From Erpobdella octoculata (taxonomy: Eukaryota; Annelida; Clitellata; Hirudinida; Erpobdellidae), in the NCBI GenBank assembly GCA_963978895.1, contig OZ022238.1:24774515-24838514 (forward strand): DNA of 64,000 nt, given 5' to 3'. Below the pieces are notes generated by a model. That model was given only the letters and a program-made list of their open reading frames with translations, was not told where the DNA came from and did no database searches. Both the position numbers and the translations under genes were made by a program. Shown here piece after piece: positions 47,401 to 58,300 of the stretch (its first letter is position 1; every line of letters starts with the position of its first letter).

Positions 47401-50400
47401 ATCAGTCGTTATAAAAAAAACCGATATTACAGACAATAGATCGGTTGATCTTAAAGAAAAAAAACATTTGAAGCCAACGATCCACTTCAGTTTATCATCA
47501 ACAAACGAATTGCGGAAATGATGGCATCAGACATTCGACCATTCAGTTTGGTGAGTAATGCTGGATTGATCCGATTAATTGGATCGGAATCGATAAAAAA
47601 ACGTCACTGATTATCCGGAATCGGTAAAAAATCAAAATTGGCCCATTCCTATTTTTCATCTTCTTTGTGAATGAACCAAATGTTACTATGTTATGATTGG
47701 CACTAGCGCCTATGCTTTTTAAAAATCTTAATTATATATATATATAAGCAAGCACACACATTGGCAATATGATTTAAGACTCTGTGAACACATGCACACA
47801 TCATTGGGGTATAGGTCTGCACCTGGACATGCAGACCAGTTACATACCAATAAAAGTATGCACAACATAATGAAAGAACATATGGCAAACAATTAGTTTG
47901 CTAACAAGTGAAACGTAAAAAAAGTAGTTTTTTAACCCATATAAGCAGACAGTCCTTTATAAAGGATCTATGGAAAACTAATTGCATTTTTTTAAATTTT
48001 CAATTTAATATCAATGTTTCAATAAAAATCAAATAAATGATACTCTTGTACGATAACCGAATAATCTGCTATGGTCTATGGTCCATGTTTTTATTTTCTG
48101 TCAGGCTTCTGTCGGTTTTTCGGTGAAACAATCTGCGAATTCTTGTTAAAAACAGATTCTAACTATAAAGTAATTTTGTTCTCCTTGGTTCTGTACGTTT
48201 GTTTTATTTTGTGAACTTGATAGAGAGTCTCCTGGGTTTTGAGAGCGATAATACGTTCTTTTTGCCAATTGCCTGAAGCTCTGGTGAGGTCGCATCGTCT
48301 CTACGACTAAAAAAGTTTGGGAAGATGCCACCAAAAAACAGAACTGAAAAAGAAAGCAGGACTGAGCCAAGACAAGAAAAAGATGACAAACAGGAAATAG
48401 TGAAGAAAAATGTGGTCGCTGCTCGAAATCATTCTCGGACAATGGCGTTTTGTGTGGTCTCTGTGATACACGGTTCCATTGCAAATGCCACGGTGTCACT
48501 GAGGTCATTTCCAATGCACTGACTCTCCACAGTAAAGAACTGTTCTGGTTTTGTAAAGAACGTCGTCGTGGAGCCGAGAGGTTACTACCGGTCATTTCGA
48601 AGATACAGAGAAAGGTGGACATAATTGAAGATGACACAGTTAAAATATACTCTGACTTCAAAACTGAACTTACCAGAAGTACTGCTGCTGTTCAAGATTT
48701 GTACAGATAAATAATTGTCTTCGGAAGCCGTATAGAACAATGCAAAAAGAGAGTCGAAGAAAATAAATTAGAACTCATAAGTTCTATCAGCTCAAAACTA
48801 GTTGAGACGGAAGAAAAAATTATGAAGAAGATAGAAAATGGACCGATTTGTTTTCCGGCGAGGTAAAGTCCGGAATGACCCAGGTCAAAAAAGATATATC
48901 GGCACAGACAGCACTGCAGTTGCAAACCAAGGTTATTGTGGAAGATCAGAGGGAGCAAGAGGAGATTGGTAGGCGAAGATGTAATGTCGTCATCCATGGA
49001 CTGCTGGAGGTCAGAGTGATGAGGACAATGACAGGCTGACAAATTTGTTTCTTGAATTGAACTGTGACATGTCATCGGTTATTGACATGGTTAGGCTTGG
49101 CAGACGAACTGACAACGTCGGTCTGAAGCCAAGACCGATGAGACTTACACTCTCATCAGAGGGACAAAAAGACAAATTACTCCGCAGGGCAAAAAACCTG
49201 AAAGGAGCAAGCAACGGCCTCGAGAAAGTCTTCATTCATCAAGATCTAACACCAAAGAAACGAGAGAAGAGGCACCAGTTAGTGGAGGAGCTGAGGCTTC
49301 GAATCTCCAAGGGAGAAACAGATCTGATTATTGTCAACAGAAAAATAGTGAAAAGATGGAAGTCAAAAGACACAAGACCAGCACTACAGGCAGATCCTGG
49401 TCTGGTGGTGCCGGTGGCCTGACGGGGGGGTCGCCGGAGTTAGGATCGAGATCAGGCGTCATTGATGAGCTACCGGGGTGTGCTTTGGGGAGGGGATCTA
49501 AAACTGCCACAATCCCTGTCTCAATGTGAGGTCCATCAAAAACAGAATTGCCATTATCTCAGACATTATACTTGAAAACAGATTGACAATTCTTGGTTTG
49601 GTGGAGACCTGGCATGAGGGTTTTGACGACGTTGCCCTGAAAAAAGTCACTCTGCCTGGTTACCGCTGCATTGAATCTTCTTGGGGGTCCGATGAAAGGG
49701 GCCGCTCTTATAGGGGAATTGCAGTCATCCACGGGGACAGACTCTCGGCCAAGCCACTCGCTTTGGGATTGACGCCAATTACATTTGAGATCATAAGTAC
49801 AAAGTTCTCATCCGTTAAAACGAGTTTCATCTTTGTTTTGATATACCGTCCTGGAAGCATCCCCGCGAGTGATCTGTTTTTCATAGAACTAGGAAATATT
49901 TTTGAAGCATTGGCGACGTACAATTGCCAGGTCATTATTACTGGAGATCTGAATGTCAAGGTCAACATTACTCTTGATCCACACTCTGTTCGTCTGTTGG
50001 ATCTCATAGGTTCATTTGGCTTCGTGTAGTCTGTTACCGGCCCTACGCATACGCAGGGTAATACTCTTGATTTGGTTATTACTAGATCTGATCTTCCATC
50101 TCTGTCTGTCGTAGTTGATCTGCCGCAGGTCTCCGATCATTCTCTTGTGCGTTTCTGGGTTCCGATCCGACTTCCTCCAGCTAGGTTTGTTGAGATTAAT
50201 ACTCGTGCTTGGAGGAGTTTTGACTCTGAGCGATTTCGGTCCGATTTACGTAGCAGCCTCCTGTGCAATCCGGTGGTCTATGAGGATATGTCTATCGATC
50301 AGGCCCAGGAGCTTTATGACACTACCTTATCGTCGCTCCTTGATCAAAGTGCTTCCTCCCGTGGTTTGATCGTGATTGCACAGCCTCGAAACGGAAATCA

Positions 50401-53143
50401 AGACTGTTGGAGCTGCGCTACAAGCGGACTCGAGACCCGGATGATCGCACTCTGTGGATGAGCCAGGTGCACGGCCTTTTTAAGCAGAAACAAAATTCTT
50501 ACTGGAGAGGAAAAATCGATGATAGTCGAGGCAATCCTACAAAGCTCTGGAGAACATTATCTGGGATGCTCGGCGAGGACTGTGGCTATTCAGCCCCACC
50601 CAATGATCTTGCGGCGAGTGATTTCTTGAAGGCGTTTTTAGAGAAGACCAAGAGTGTTCGCCAGTCTACTTTGTCTGCTTCTTGTCCGCTCTATTGTGCT
50701 GGAGGCTGTTCCAGCTTGCTGCTGGAATTCAGGCCTGTGGATGCTAACTACATCATCCGTCTCATCAGGGCTTCACCTAACAAGAACTGTTCCTTGGACC
50801 CAGTGCCAACATGGATAATAAAACAATATTCCAATGAACTGGCACCATTCGTGGTATTTCTGGCCAACTCTTCGCTAAGACATGGTTTTTTTCTCTCAAC
50901 TCAGAAAAATGCCATCATCACGCCAGTCCTCAAGAAACCAAACTTGGATCCGCACAACCCTGCCAACTATCGTCCGATCTCCAATTTGTCGTATTTGTCT
51001 AAGCTGTTGGAACGATGTGTCGGCGACCAGATGAACATATATCTCAATAAAAATAACCTCCTGCCACGATGCCAGTCAGTCTATAGAACGCATCATTCTA
51101 CTGAGGCTGCTGTCTACTTAGCAGCCGATCTGGGACGGTCGCACTTCTGGGCCTTCTGGACCTTAGTGCTGCGTTTGACACCGTCGATCAGCAGATCTTG
51201 TGTGATAGGCTTCATAACTCGTTTGGTCTTGGGGGTGCGGTCCTGAAATGGTTCGGCTCCTACCTCACGGACCGGTCCCACTGCATCCGCTGCAACAATG
51301 TCACATCTGAGTCGGCTTCTCTCTTCTACGGTGTACCGCAGGGGTCCGTCCTTGGTCCGGTGCTGTTTCTTCTTTACACTGCTGATGTCATCGGTGTCGC
51401 CACCAGACATGGGTTCTCGGCTCACTCCTAGGCTAACGATCTGCAAATTTACACTGACTCTCCACAGATGCTATGCTCTGATCTTGTGTCAAGAATGTCT
51501 GCCTGTATTGGCGAAATCAGCTCATGGATGGCCAGTAATCGCTTGAAACTCAAGCCATCAAAGACTGAGCTGATATGGCTGGGTTCATCTCGGCGGCTGA
51601 GGCATTGTCTGATGTAGGATGTGGACATTGCTGGGGTTTCGGTCAGGCCTTCTGCGTCTGTTTGGAATCTTGGGGTGCTGGTTGACCGTGATCTGTCCAT
51701 GGAGACACACATTTCCCATCCCACCCGTACCTGTTTCTACCATCTTCGTCAGCTGCGTGTCATCCGCAGGAGCCTCACTTTAGACTCTGCTCACTCCCTT
51801 GTAAGAGCACTAGGGCGTTGGAAATTTTCAACACTACCTAGAAGTCTAACTATTGACTAATGCCACGTTAAATATTGTCAAATTTTAATTTCTTTGATTA
51901 GGAAGAGATTTAGAAATATTTTAGATGTCAAAATCCACCTTTCTAGAATGCTTGTTTGTTTATGTACGTGACATGGGCGCCCGCAGGGGGGCACTTGCCC
52001 CTCCCTGGATTTATTGTTTAAATTTTTTTTTAGACAAAAATAGACAAAAAATTTATAATTAATTGTAACAATTGTGACTCCTTTTATTGTCATATTGATG
52101 TCACCATTATCTTTGGGGATGCACCCCTCCTATGTTCTACTTTTTACAACACTCACGTTTCTCTAAACACTATGATGTGTGAAAATTATCCAGAATCACT
52201 GATCCACCACTGGTTAAATGGTTTATTCTAGGTATAATATTTATTTCCGCTTGTATTAGTTAATAAGCTCATGTATAGCTGTTTGCGGTGCTGGGTCTGT
52301 TGTGTAAATGGGCCTCCAAAAAACATTAGTGTGGTCTTTTACTGATGAATGACTATTGTTTGATTGTCTCCTCTCATTTACATACAATTTGTTCCAACTT
52401 ATTTGCAAAGCCTTAAAGGTACACAAATTTCTATCCAACAATGACAATTTGGCTGTGTAGGAGATAAAAACCTTTCCAACTAAAGCATTTTTGTAATTTT
52501 CAGCGTGTTTTTAAAACAATTTGAAGTTTTTATTATTATGTAAAATAAAATAAAATTAACTGAAAATTGTACTCTATATACCTAATTTTAAACAAAAAAT
52601 TTCAAAAATGTTCTTGGGGCTCAATTGCAATTTTGGGGAAAAAAGAAACCAGAGAGAGAATATGAGAGAAGAGGCAAAGAGAGAAAAAATAAGCTTGCCC
52701 CCTGCAAAAATTCCTGCGGCGCCCATGGTACGTGAGCAAGTGTGGATAGGATGCTTAGCATGGTGTCATGAGGTTTGTTCATTCATTCATGAGTGAGTAA
52801 GGTTAGAAGATTATATAAGTAGATTACTATTAGTATGTTAGAAATTTTGCATGCCCACTTTGAAAAATATTTATTAATCTAACTGATTTAAAGTACTGAA
52901 ATAATTTTTTTAACAGCTTATGTGCAGATGGGTTACAGGCTTTCTCCTCAATTTGCACAGTCAGTGGTAGGCAGATTTGACATGAATGGCCAACAAAAAA
53001 TCTCTCTTGACTATTTTATTCACTCCTGCGTCCTCATCAAGTCTGTCACTGACCAGTTCAGGGTCAAGGACGCCTCTGGTACGGGTATGATTCAGATTGG
53101 CTACGAAGATTTCTTATCTGCTGTCGTTCTCAACAGGATCTGA
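32896..53143 (+). CDS. PEF1: PEF1 (peflin)-like penta-EF-hand protein
   Basis: Peflin is a cytosolic calcium-binding protein that dimerises with ALG-2/PDCD6 and acts at ER exit sites and as a KLHL12 co-adaptor (family knowledge). Exons: 32896-32949, 43661-43823, 44202-44366, 44627-44770, 52917-53143. Phases agree, giving 250 aa. The N-terminus is Gly/Pro/Gln-rich (MAGYNYPGGYQGGYPAPQ), then three near-identical copies of GAGFNMPPGGQP-type 12-mers. EF1 DRDRTGKITANE, EF2 DRDKSGQIDLNE and EF3 DRDRSGNIDGNE have canonical loops. EF4 (DMNGQQKISLDYF) and EF5 (KDASGTGMIQIGYEDF) are degenerate, as in the family, where EF5 serves dimerisation. The long N-terminal GP-rich arm separates it from ALG-2. Introns 1 (10.7 kb) and 4 (8.1 kb) are filled with transposons, yet the coding exons are intact. 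A distant AATAAA lies at 54022. Confidence 0.94.
33402..38273 (-). pseudogene. hAT transposase of the ZMYM1/DUF4371 type, multiply broken
   Basis: Start MLNFLKRKNN at 38273. A TTF-like Cys/His segment follows (YLKSFPWIEYSIKQDAVYC, FSCRHFSS), then a frameshift near 37935, then GFKNRKDAKELLTQHGSSS to VLENRNH at 37757. The LINE intervenes. The reading resumes at 35282 with LKLLILATSYLARQGLAFRG and continues into the catalytic core: AVMVDKSKDISRKEQLSFV, CYDGASVMSGRFQGVQALI, HCHAHRLNLVL. Past a stop near 34600 there are further pieces (LERLVKTRWSYWYR, DARFTNNCTVLNCVSALS). The dimerisation domain is at 33818-33402 (LLKVIDLVLTLPVPSVENEQ, MFSCMKRIKTYLRNR). Removing the LINE joins ENRNH to LKLLILATS in frame, as expected for this family. 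Several stops and shifts make it inactive. Confidence 0.88.
35283..37756 (-). mobile_element. L2/CR1-like LINE copy 1 with a long open frame, inserted in the hAT transposase
   Basis: The copy is 5'-truncated within the endonuclease: it begins IITGDLNVRVNISNDPHSIR. It then reads openly for about 800 codons to KTELYS-stop at 35350. RT blocks are [81 protein letters not shown] and HSYADDLQIYD. The C-terminal part has SRLDYCNGVMAGL and LHWLPFPQRIQFK. The 3' UTR ends GCGCATTATAAATTTACATT at 35283-35302. The absence of stops suggests a recent insertion. The endonuclease is incomplete, so autonomous activity is unlikely. It is homologous to 49930-51811. Confidence 0.93.
38411..38452. repeat. (AT)n/(AC)n microsatellite
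   Basis: ACACACACAG, then about 16 AT units, then ACACACA. Confidence 0.95.
39314..39486. mobile_element. 173-bp palindromic hAT-type MITE or terminal duplication
   Basis: Left CAGGGACGTAAATTAGGAGG and the complementary right end TCAATTTACGTCCCTG, each backed by a G/C run (GGGGGG and CCCCCC). The flanks TCATTCTG and ATTATGAT do not match, unlike the pair 33213/39487. Confidence 0.75.
39575..39845 (+). repeat. Dispersed ~260-bp repeat, copy A
   Basis: It contains GAGTTTTTCAACACAAACTT, AAAGCTATGCTGAAAGTTTC, AGCTTCCTAGCTAG and CAGAGATTGTAACCTAA. All recur in the same order at 62578-62665 plus 63275-63440, where they are separated by a 600-bp insertion. Unidentified family. Confidence 0.85.
39911..40802 (+). 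mobile_element. Non-autonomous Helitron (892 bp)
   Basis: Starts A|TCTATATATAGAAAACTC and ends with the hairpin CTCGG-GCAACG-CCGAG, 8 bp before CTAG|T. TC at the 5' end, CTRR at the 3' end, a subterminal hairpin and an A/T insertion site define Helitrons. (TGAC)n follows the start. A purine-rich tract of GGGAACGGGAAAGC units lies at 40580-40745. No Rep/helicase is present. Confidence 0.88.
40914..41340 (-). mobile_element. Helitron 3' part on the minus strand, interrupted by a SINE
   Basis: On the minus strand, CCCGGGCAACGCTGGATACC then CCACTAG at about 40914-40942 is a Helitron 3' end. The corresponding purine-rich subterminal tract is found at 41225-41330 on the same strand, with the SINE at 40963-41205 in between. 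The 5' end is not located. Confidence 0.6.
40963..41205 (-). mobile_element. tRNA-derived SINE (head B, tail X)
   Basis: Read from 41205 on the minus strand. The tRNA-like head has GTTGGTCTAGTGGTATAGA and box-B GGGTTCGATTCCCGG, quite unlike head A. A divergent core (TTTCCTTGAGCAAGAAGC) and a tail nearly identical to 10980-11100 follow (AATAGCGTGTTCTTCAAAG, CTTCGTAAGCACCTCTGAC, GGCGCTATATAAATACATT). The head does not fold with a paired acceptor stem, so it is not a tRNA gene. Confidence 0.88.
41341..43660. other. Rest of PEF1 intron 1; degraded relative of the 25702-26846 element
   Basis: 41975-42240 aligns with the reverse complement of about 26545-26820 (GCACTATTTACATCG, CATTTGTCGTAATTTTAGAG) but has no TIRs. 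Two related ~50-bp stretches, ACTAGTGGTTACTTTTCATC near 42640 and ACTAGTGGTTATTTTTCATC near 43056, are unexplained. No gene is seen. Confidence 0.6.
44871..47651 (+). mobile_element. hAT element with BED-finger remnant, split by a Helitron; in PEF1 intron 4
   Basis: TAGGGGTGGGCCGA at 44871 and the reverse TAGGAATGGGCCAA at 47651 are flanked by TTATTCAT and TTTTTCAT (7 of 8 match). Plus-strand 47186-47332 encodes RIWEYFEINSIDESKANC, C-x2-C (CLLC) and GLINHLRSKH-stop, a BED zinc finger typical of hAT transposases. Only this domain remains. Variants of GATCGGAATCG recur near both ends. The Helitron 45425-47061 sits inside. Confidence 0.75.
45425..47061 (+). mobile_element. Non-autonomous Helitron with internal 157-bp tandem repeats
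   Basis: Starts A|TCTATATATATAAAAGAAC with (TGAC)n, and ends AGCG-AAGC-CGCT hairpin ... CACTGCTAG|T. About six 157-bp repeats run from about 45660 to 46625. Each contains GTAAAAATTAGTATTTAG and GGTTTCC(C/A)GGACTTCAAAT. They are followed by a region rich in GGGACGGGCCGA. Inserted in the BED-hAT. Confidence 0.87.
47662..48199. other. PEF1 intron 4 spacer
   Basis: AT-rich; short (TA)n at 47733-47747. Nothing else is recognised. Confidence 0.5.
48200..51811 (+). mobile_element. L2/CR1-like LINE copy 2, ORF1 + ORF2, decayed, 3'-truncated
   Basis: ORF1 starts MPPKNRTEKESR at 48325. After a frameshift it has a PHD-like finger (CGRCSKSFSDNGVLCGLC, then FHCKCHGV) at 48415-48500. A coiled coil follows, then an RRM-like part (GRRRCNVVIHGLLE; DMVRLGRRTDNVG) ending near 49422. 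ORF2 begins about 49500 with an APE endonuclease: ISDIILENRLTILGLVETWH, GIAVIHGD, VIITGDLNVKVN, DLVITRSDLPSLSVVVDLPQ. RT follows with [35 protein letters not shown] and a damaged YADD block (SYANDLQIY-like after a stop). Homology to copy 1 stops at 51811 in HSLVRAL, so the 3' end is missing. Many frameshifts. Confidence 0.9.
51812..52916. other. PEF1 intron 4, remaining part
   Basis: A GC-rich patch at 51974-52010 (GGGCGCCCGCAGGGGGGCAC) paired loosely with TGCACCCCTCC near 52120 may be a decayed MITE. No coding signal. Confidence 0.4.
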
Positions 53144-55320
53144 AGTGGCATGGCTTATATTTTCGACAGAGTTCCAGATGATGAACCAAATTTTTTTAAG
53201 TTTTAAAGCCTTTTTCGTCTATTTGATTTCAATTTACCAATTGCTTTATAAAATCAATGTGTATTTTGTGTTGAATAATTTATTGATGTTATAAGACATA
53301 TTCTTTTTAATTACAGCAGCAGAATGCAATATTTAAAGCTAAATTTTCAGTTCTTTAAAGTTTGTCTTTTTGGATGTAATCTTTTCGATCTTTTTCTGTT
53401 CCTTGTGCTACAGCAAATTCTGAACTTTTTTCTGAGTCGTTCCTAAAGTGTATTTGTTTTGCATAGATATATTTTACACCGACTGAACAATTTTTTTTTA
53501 TTATGCCTTCTTTTGACATTTAACACATCAGGGTTGAATTGTGAACTTAGTTGTTACTTTGATTACTGCTTAGTAGCCCCATTGAAAATTAGCAGCACCA
53601 AGTTTTTCTATGAGACAATATATAGAAATATGTATTGTTATTTTATTTGAATAACCAGTGAACCAGAAAAACTTTGTTTAAAAAAAACCTTTATATTCTT
53701 TTAATTCAGCAGCTGCCAATTTATTGCAAATCATTTTTTAATGATAAGTCTATCAAATATAATAAAAAAAAAATTTATTTTATTTTTAATTTTATTAAAA
53801 GTTTCTCCACTAAATCTGAAAATTCAATAGAATGCACTTTCATTCATGAAAATTGTATATACCAACTTTCAGCTCGATCCGATTACGGGAAGTGGATTAA
53901 TTTTGACTTTCAAAAATTGTGTTGCTTGTATGTACAAGAAACGACGAAGTTAATATAAAAGATTTAAATATGCAATGTTGTATTTTAATACAACTATTTG
54001 AATATACAGTTGTATGAATTAAATAAAACTTGCATACACTAATGTATTCAAATATATGCTCATATAATTATGAAAAAATTTTTGTAGAAAACACATTTGA
54101 ATAATATAGAATTTCGCCACAACCATTGCGGTTAAAGCATAAAATACACAAAATTATTTTTGACTGTAGCATGCAAGTTTCTCTGACATCTTATATCCTC
54201 TTACACATTTATAAAATTAAGTTTTGCTTTGATACCTTTTTAATAAAGTAAATATGACCCAATATAAAAATACGCATTAATATTATAGCTATATTTCCGA
54301 AGCAAAGTTTTTGCAAGCCCAGTCATGACATCCTTCCTTGCATGAGCTAGAAAAACATTTAAATGCTGCATTTAATTTACAAATCCCATTACTTCTAACA
54401 TTTTTATAGGCATATTAATTTCCCATGTTTGCATGACACACATAAAAAATTAACAATCTTGTTGAGTTATAGTTCATATCACCAGTTGTCAGAAATTTTA
54501 TTTCACATTTATAATTTTTCAAAGTGATTTGAATAAAAGATCAAACACAAGAATAAGTCTGTATCATCATTTTTACTGTACAACTTTCCATACTTGCAAG
54601 CAGAAAATTCAAAGACAATAAAATGAGAAGAACATATGAATCAGTCAGTCAGTATATCATACTTCAGTCAATACCACAATCTTATAAAGTCAACAGAAAA
54701 ATTCTTACATATAGTTAATTAACTGTGAAGTTGTTCAAAGATAATTATAATGTTCACTCAAATATTTTTATTTTGTATTCATATAAATCAACTTTTAAAC
54801 AAATTAAATAAAGTAGAAAGAGAGACAACACAAGAGATGACAAATAAATTAATAATATATTCAACACTAAGATGCAAATACAATTCTGTGCATCTATTTT
54901 CTGTCAGACATTTCCTAACATACGAATACCTAAACCTAGCAGAGATTTGTGCAACAGTTGTTTAGTGTGTTATGTCAGTATCATACCATTTATGAATAGT
55001 GGAGTATTTTGTGATGCAAGATTTTATGTCAGTCAAGTAACAGTTTTTGTATTCTTTTTTAAAAATTCAATTAATTTAATTTCAATTTAAAAATGTTTGG
55101 AATGTTGTGACTTTTAAGAACGGAATCTACTAAATTTAGATGAATTAAATTGCAAGAGATGTGTTAAGAGATGATTTTCATTTAAATTAAATGCAGACAT
55201 AAAGAATTAACATAACAAACCCTAAAATTAATCAACTGCTGCCAATATCAAAACCATTGTCTTCATTATTATTATTATTATCACCATTATGAAAACTACT
55301 AGTTAGGTAGATACTGTCCA
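53144..55320. other. 3' flank between convergent PEF1 and UGGT
   Basis: Very AT-rich. It should hold the 3' UTRs of both genes; an AATAAA for PEF1 is at 54022-54027. Small frames here show no family signal. Confidence 0.5.
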
Positions 55321-58300
55321 TCATAACTCTGAGTGTGTTGGCAATCCTGAAATTATAAAAATTAAAAAATTGCTTTCAAAACTTATAAAATTTCATAGTG
55401 ACATAGTATTATAAAAAAATTACCCCGGCGAATAGCAAACAAAAGATGTTTATAGTCACCATGACAATGAATGTTTTTGCAGGGATGAAAAGTGGTCCCC
55501 ACACACACAAAAATTATTAAAAATATATTAAAGAAGCATATTAATAATGATATGCTTCTTTAATATATTTTTAATAATTTTTGTTTCTTAAATTTTATTT
55601 TTGTTTAAATAAACTATAAATTTTTTTTAAGTGGGTGAATTTTATTATGATTTTCCAAGCTTCAAATCGTCCGCGGACAACCGACGAAGATCCGGACAAG
55701 TGAAAGTTGATAAAAGCATATGAAAAAAAGTATCTTTTTATAAGTTAAAATTTCAAGCTGGTCAACAAAAACCAAATTCATAAAATTCAAAAGTAAAACT
55801 AAACATGAAAATTAAACCAATTCATTTAATAATACTAATTTTATCAGTGATGGACAATGACTTACCATCACCATTTGAAGTAGATGACGATGACGATGGT
55901 GGTGATGTTGTGGCATTCTGTTTGTTGTAAGCATCCCATAAGACTTTGATCTCAGCATCATAATCTTTCCACTCTGCAACTATCCTCATAGCAGCATCCA
56001 ACTTGGGCTCTTTTGTCCTTGGATTGTTACACTGAAGCAAGTTTGTCATTTTTTAAAGAAAGTTTTAAAATGTATTACTCTTTTTTTTCTGAATATCTTT
56101 TTTATTAGTCTCATCATCATTTTGATAAAAATTAAAGTTGTATTATACATAATATAATAAATAAGACATCTTTCACCATTGGCTGCTCTTGATTATAGCT
56201 TCTGTTAATTCTCAGTCACAAGAATGTATTGAAACAGTTAAAAGTCAATGTTCTTATTTATGTCGATGTGATGTTGCATATAGACTCCCCTCTTCCCCCT
56301 AATCTTGTGATATATTTATGGACCGTCCCTTACAATCAGTTGATGAACGTGTACAACCTTCCAAGTAGAGGTGTGTGTGGGGACCACTTTTCATCCCTGC
56401 AAGTATTATCCCCATCCCCGCCAAGATCATCCCCGCACTGTTTCGTTCCTATTTTAAGTCAATCCTGCAACGGTCATTATCTTTCAGTGCACCATTTAAC
56501 GCTAATTACAAATATTGGATTGATGTATAAAATTACAATAACACTGTAACAAGTCTAAATATTCATTATTTAATTGAAGTTGACAAATAGATAAAAAGTA
56601 TATTAATGCTGTTTTGACTTAGCTGGGTTCTACAATTACTAACATAATCTACCCGTGAAAAATGTTCTAACTGAAGATGTGCGTTTTATTTTGTTGCAGG
56701 TACATCAAAATATTTCGTGCCACATGAGAAAATGTTGGTCATTTCCTAACCATCTTTGTTCAAAACATTTGCAAATTTTCTTGCACTTCCTCTTTTTTTA
56801 TTGCCAAATAGTTTGCAATCTAATAATATATTCAACAAAATATACAAATGCGACTGCACATCATTTCGAATGAGTTTGATAACTTTGTGAGATTCATAAG
56901 TTTACTAAATTTGAATTTCAGTTTTTTCCCTATTTAAAAAATCAATTAACTTTTTCCGAGAAATAAAAATTGTAAACAATTACTTCGGAAACAAAATTTC
57001 AGCTATACAACAACGCATTACTAAGAATAAGAAATATTAACAAAGAAAATGCAGTACTTGACAGCATTTTTGGTTATATGACAATAAAAGAAAAATGAAT
57101 TTTTCTAAAAATAGATCCCCATCCCTGCGGTAACACCACAGTGTCTGTTTCCATCCTGGCAACTTCATCCCCATTACCGTGGTATTACCGCAACAGTCGT
57201 CCCCATTTCCGCTGAATTACCGTAAAATTTTCCCGATGTCCCCATCACTTTGCACACCTCTTCTATCAAGTTCAGAAAACAAATCAAACTAACAAGATCA
57301 ATTGTTTTTGCATTCTTTTTGCTATCATCACTGCACCAGGTCTCGCACCACAACCATTCCTGGGGGAGAGACTTGATCGCAACTTGATGTATCATGTTGT
57401 TCGGAAGATCCTGCAATTCACGAATAATAGTTGACCACTTAATAACCAGTTGGAGTTAAAACTTAATGTTTTTTATGCACCCATCACATTCTACTATTTT
57501 ACATCACATATATCTAGATAGCTTTACAATGACATAATAATATGAAGAATTGATATCTCAAAACGTCTTTTACGCTTATTTCTGGTCACAGTATTGCAGT
57601 GAATATAACATAATAAAATCCATAACAACATATAATACCTTAAATTTTAATTAAACCTTCACAAAACAGTTGCAAAGGCAGCAAATCACGGTCTTACTAA
57701 TAGCAGTGATCCATAGCTACTGAAAAGACATCCTAGGTAGAAATTTGAATATTAATAAGTTCATGCATCTGAAATAAAGTACCTGATCAAGGTTTGATAA
57801 ACTGTTAGGATCTTGACTCAATCCTTGATACTGCCCCCTCAGCCTGTCTCCGGCAGCAACCCTCCTGAACTTTTTCAAGTCAACGACATAAAGGGCACTG
57901 TGTGAGTGAAATCAAATTCATTTCAACTTCAAATTCACCGAACTAACAAAACACCTTGGTTCCTCACTTATTAAAAAATCATTTATTATAAATTTAAAAA
58001 ACCTGATGTGATATTTCCTGTGTCCAAGATGACTTTGCCAATAACCAGACTTCCAAAATCTGAAATTGCATTATACTTAAATAATAGAACACAAATTTAA
58101 CCTATTAAAATTATATTAATTGAAATTAAACAAATTATGTGCAATAAACAATACTATAATCATTCTTTATGTGGAATTGCATACATGACCAATACAGCAA
58201 CTCAAACAATATAAAAACAGAATAAAAAAGCAGATTGAATCAATAAAAGAATTCAGCAAACCTGTATCCATCCATTTCTTTTCGACTGTCACAAAATGGT

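Noticed and set aside
51974..52130. Possible MITE with GGGCGCCCGCAGGGG end
   Set aside because: Opposite end matches too loosely and no target duplication is seen; mentioned only as a possibility in the intron entry.
54750..55090. Small frames 3' of PEF1
   Set aside because: AT-rich chance frames in probable 3' UTR/intergenic sequence.
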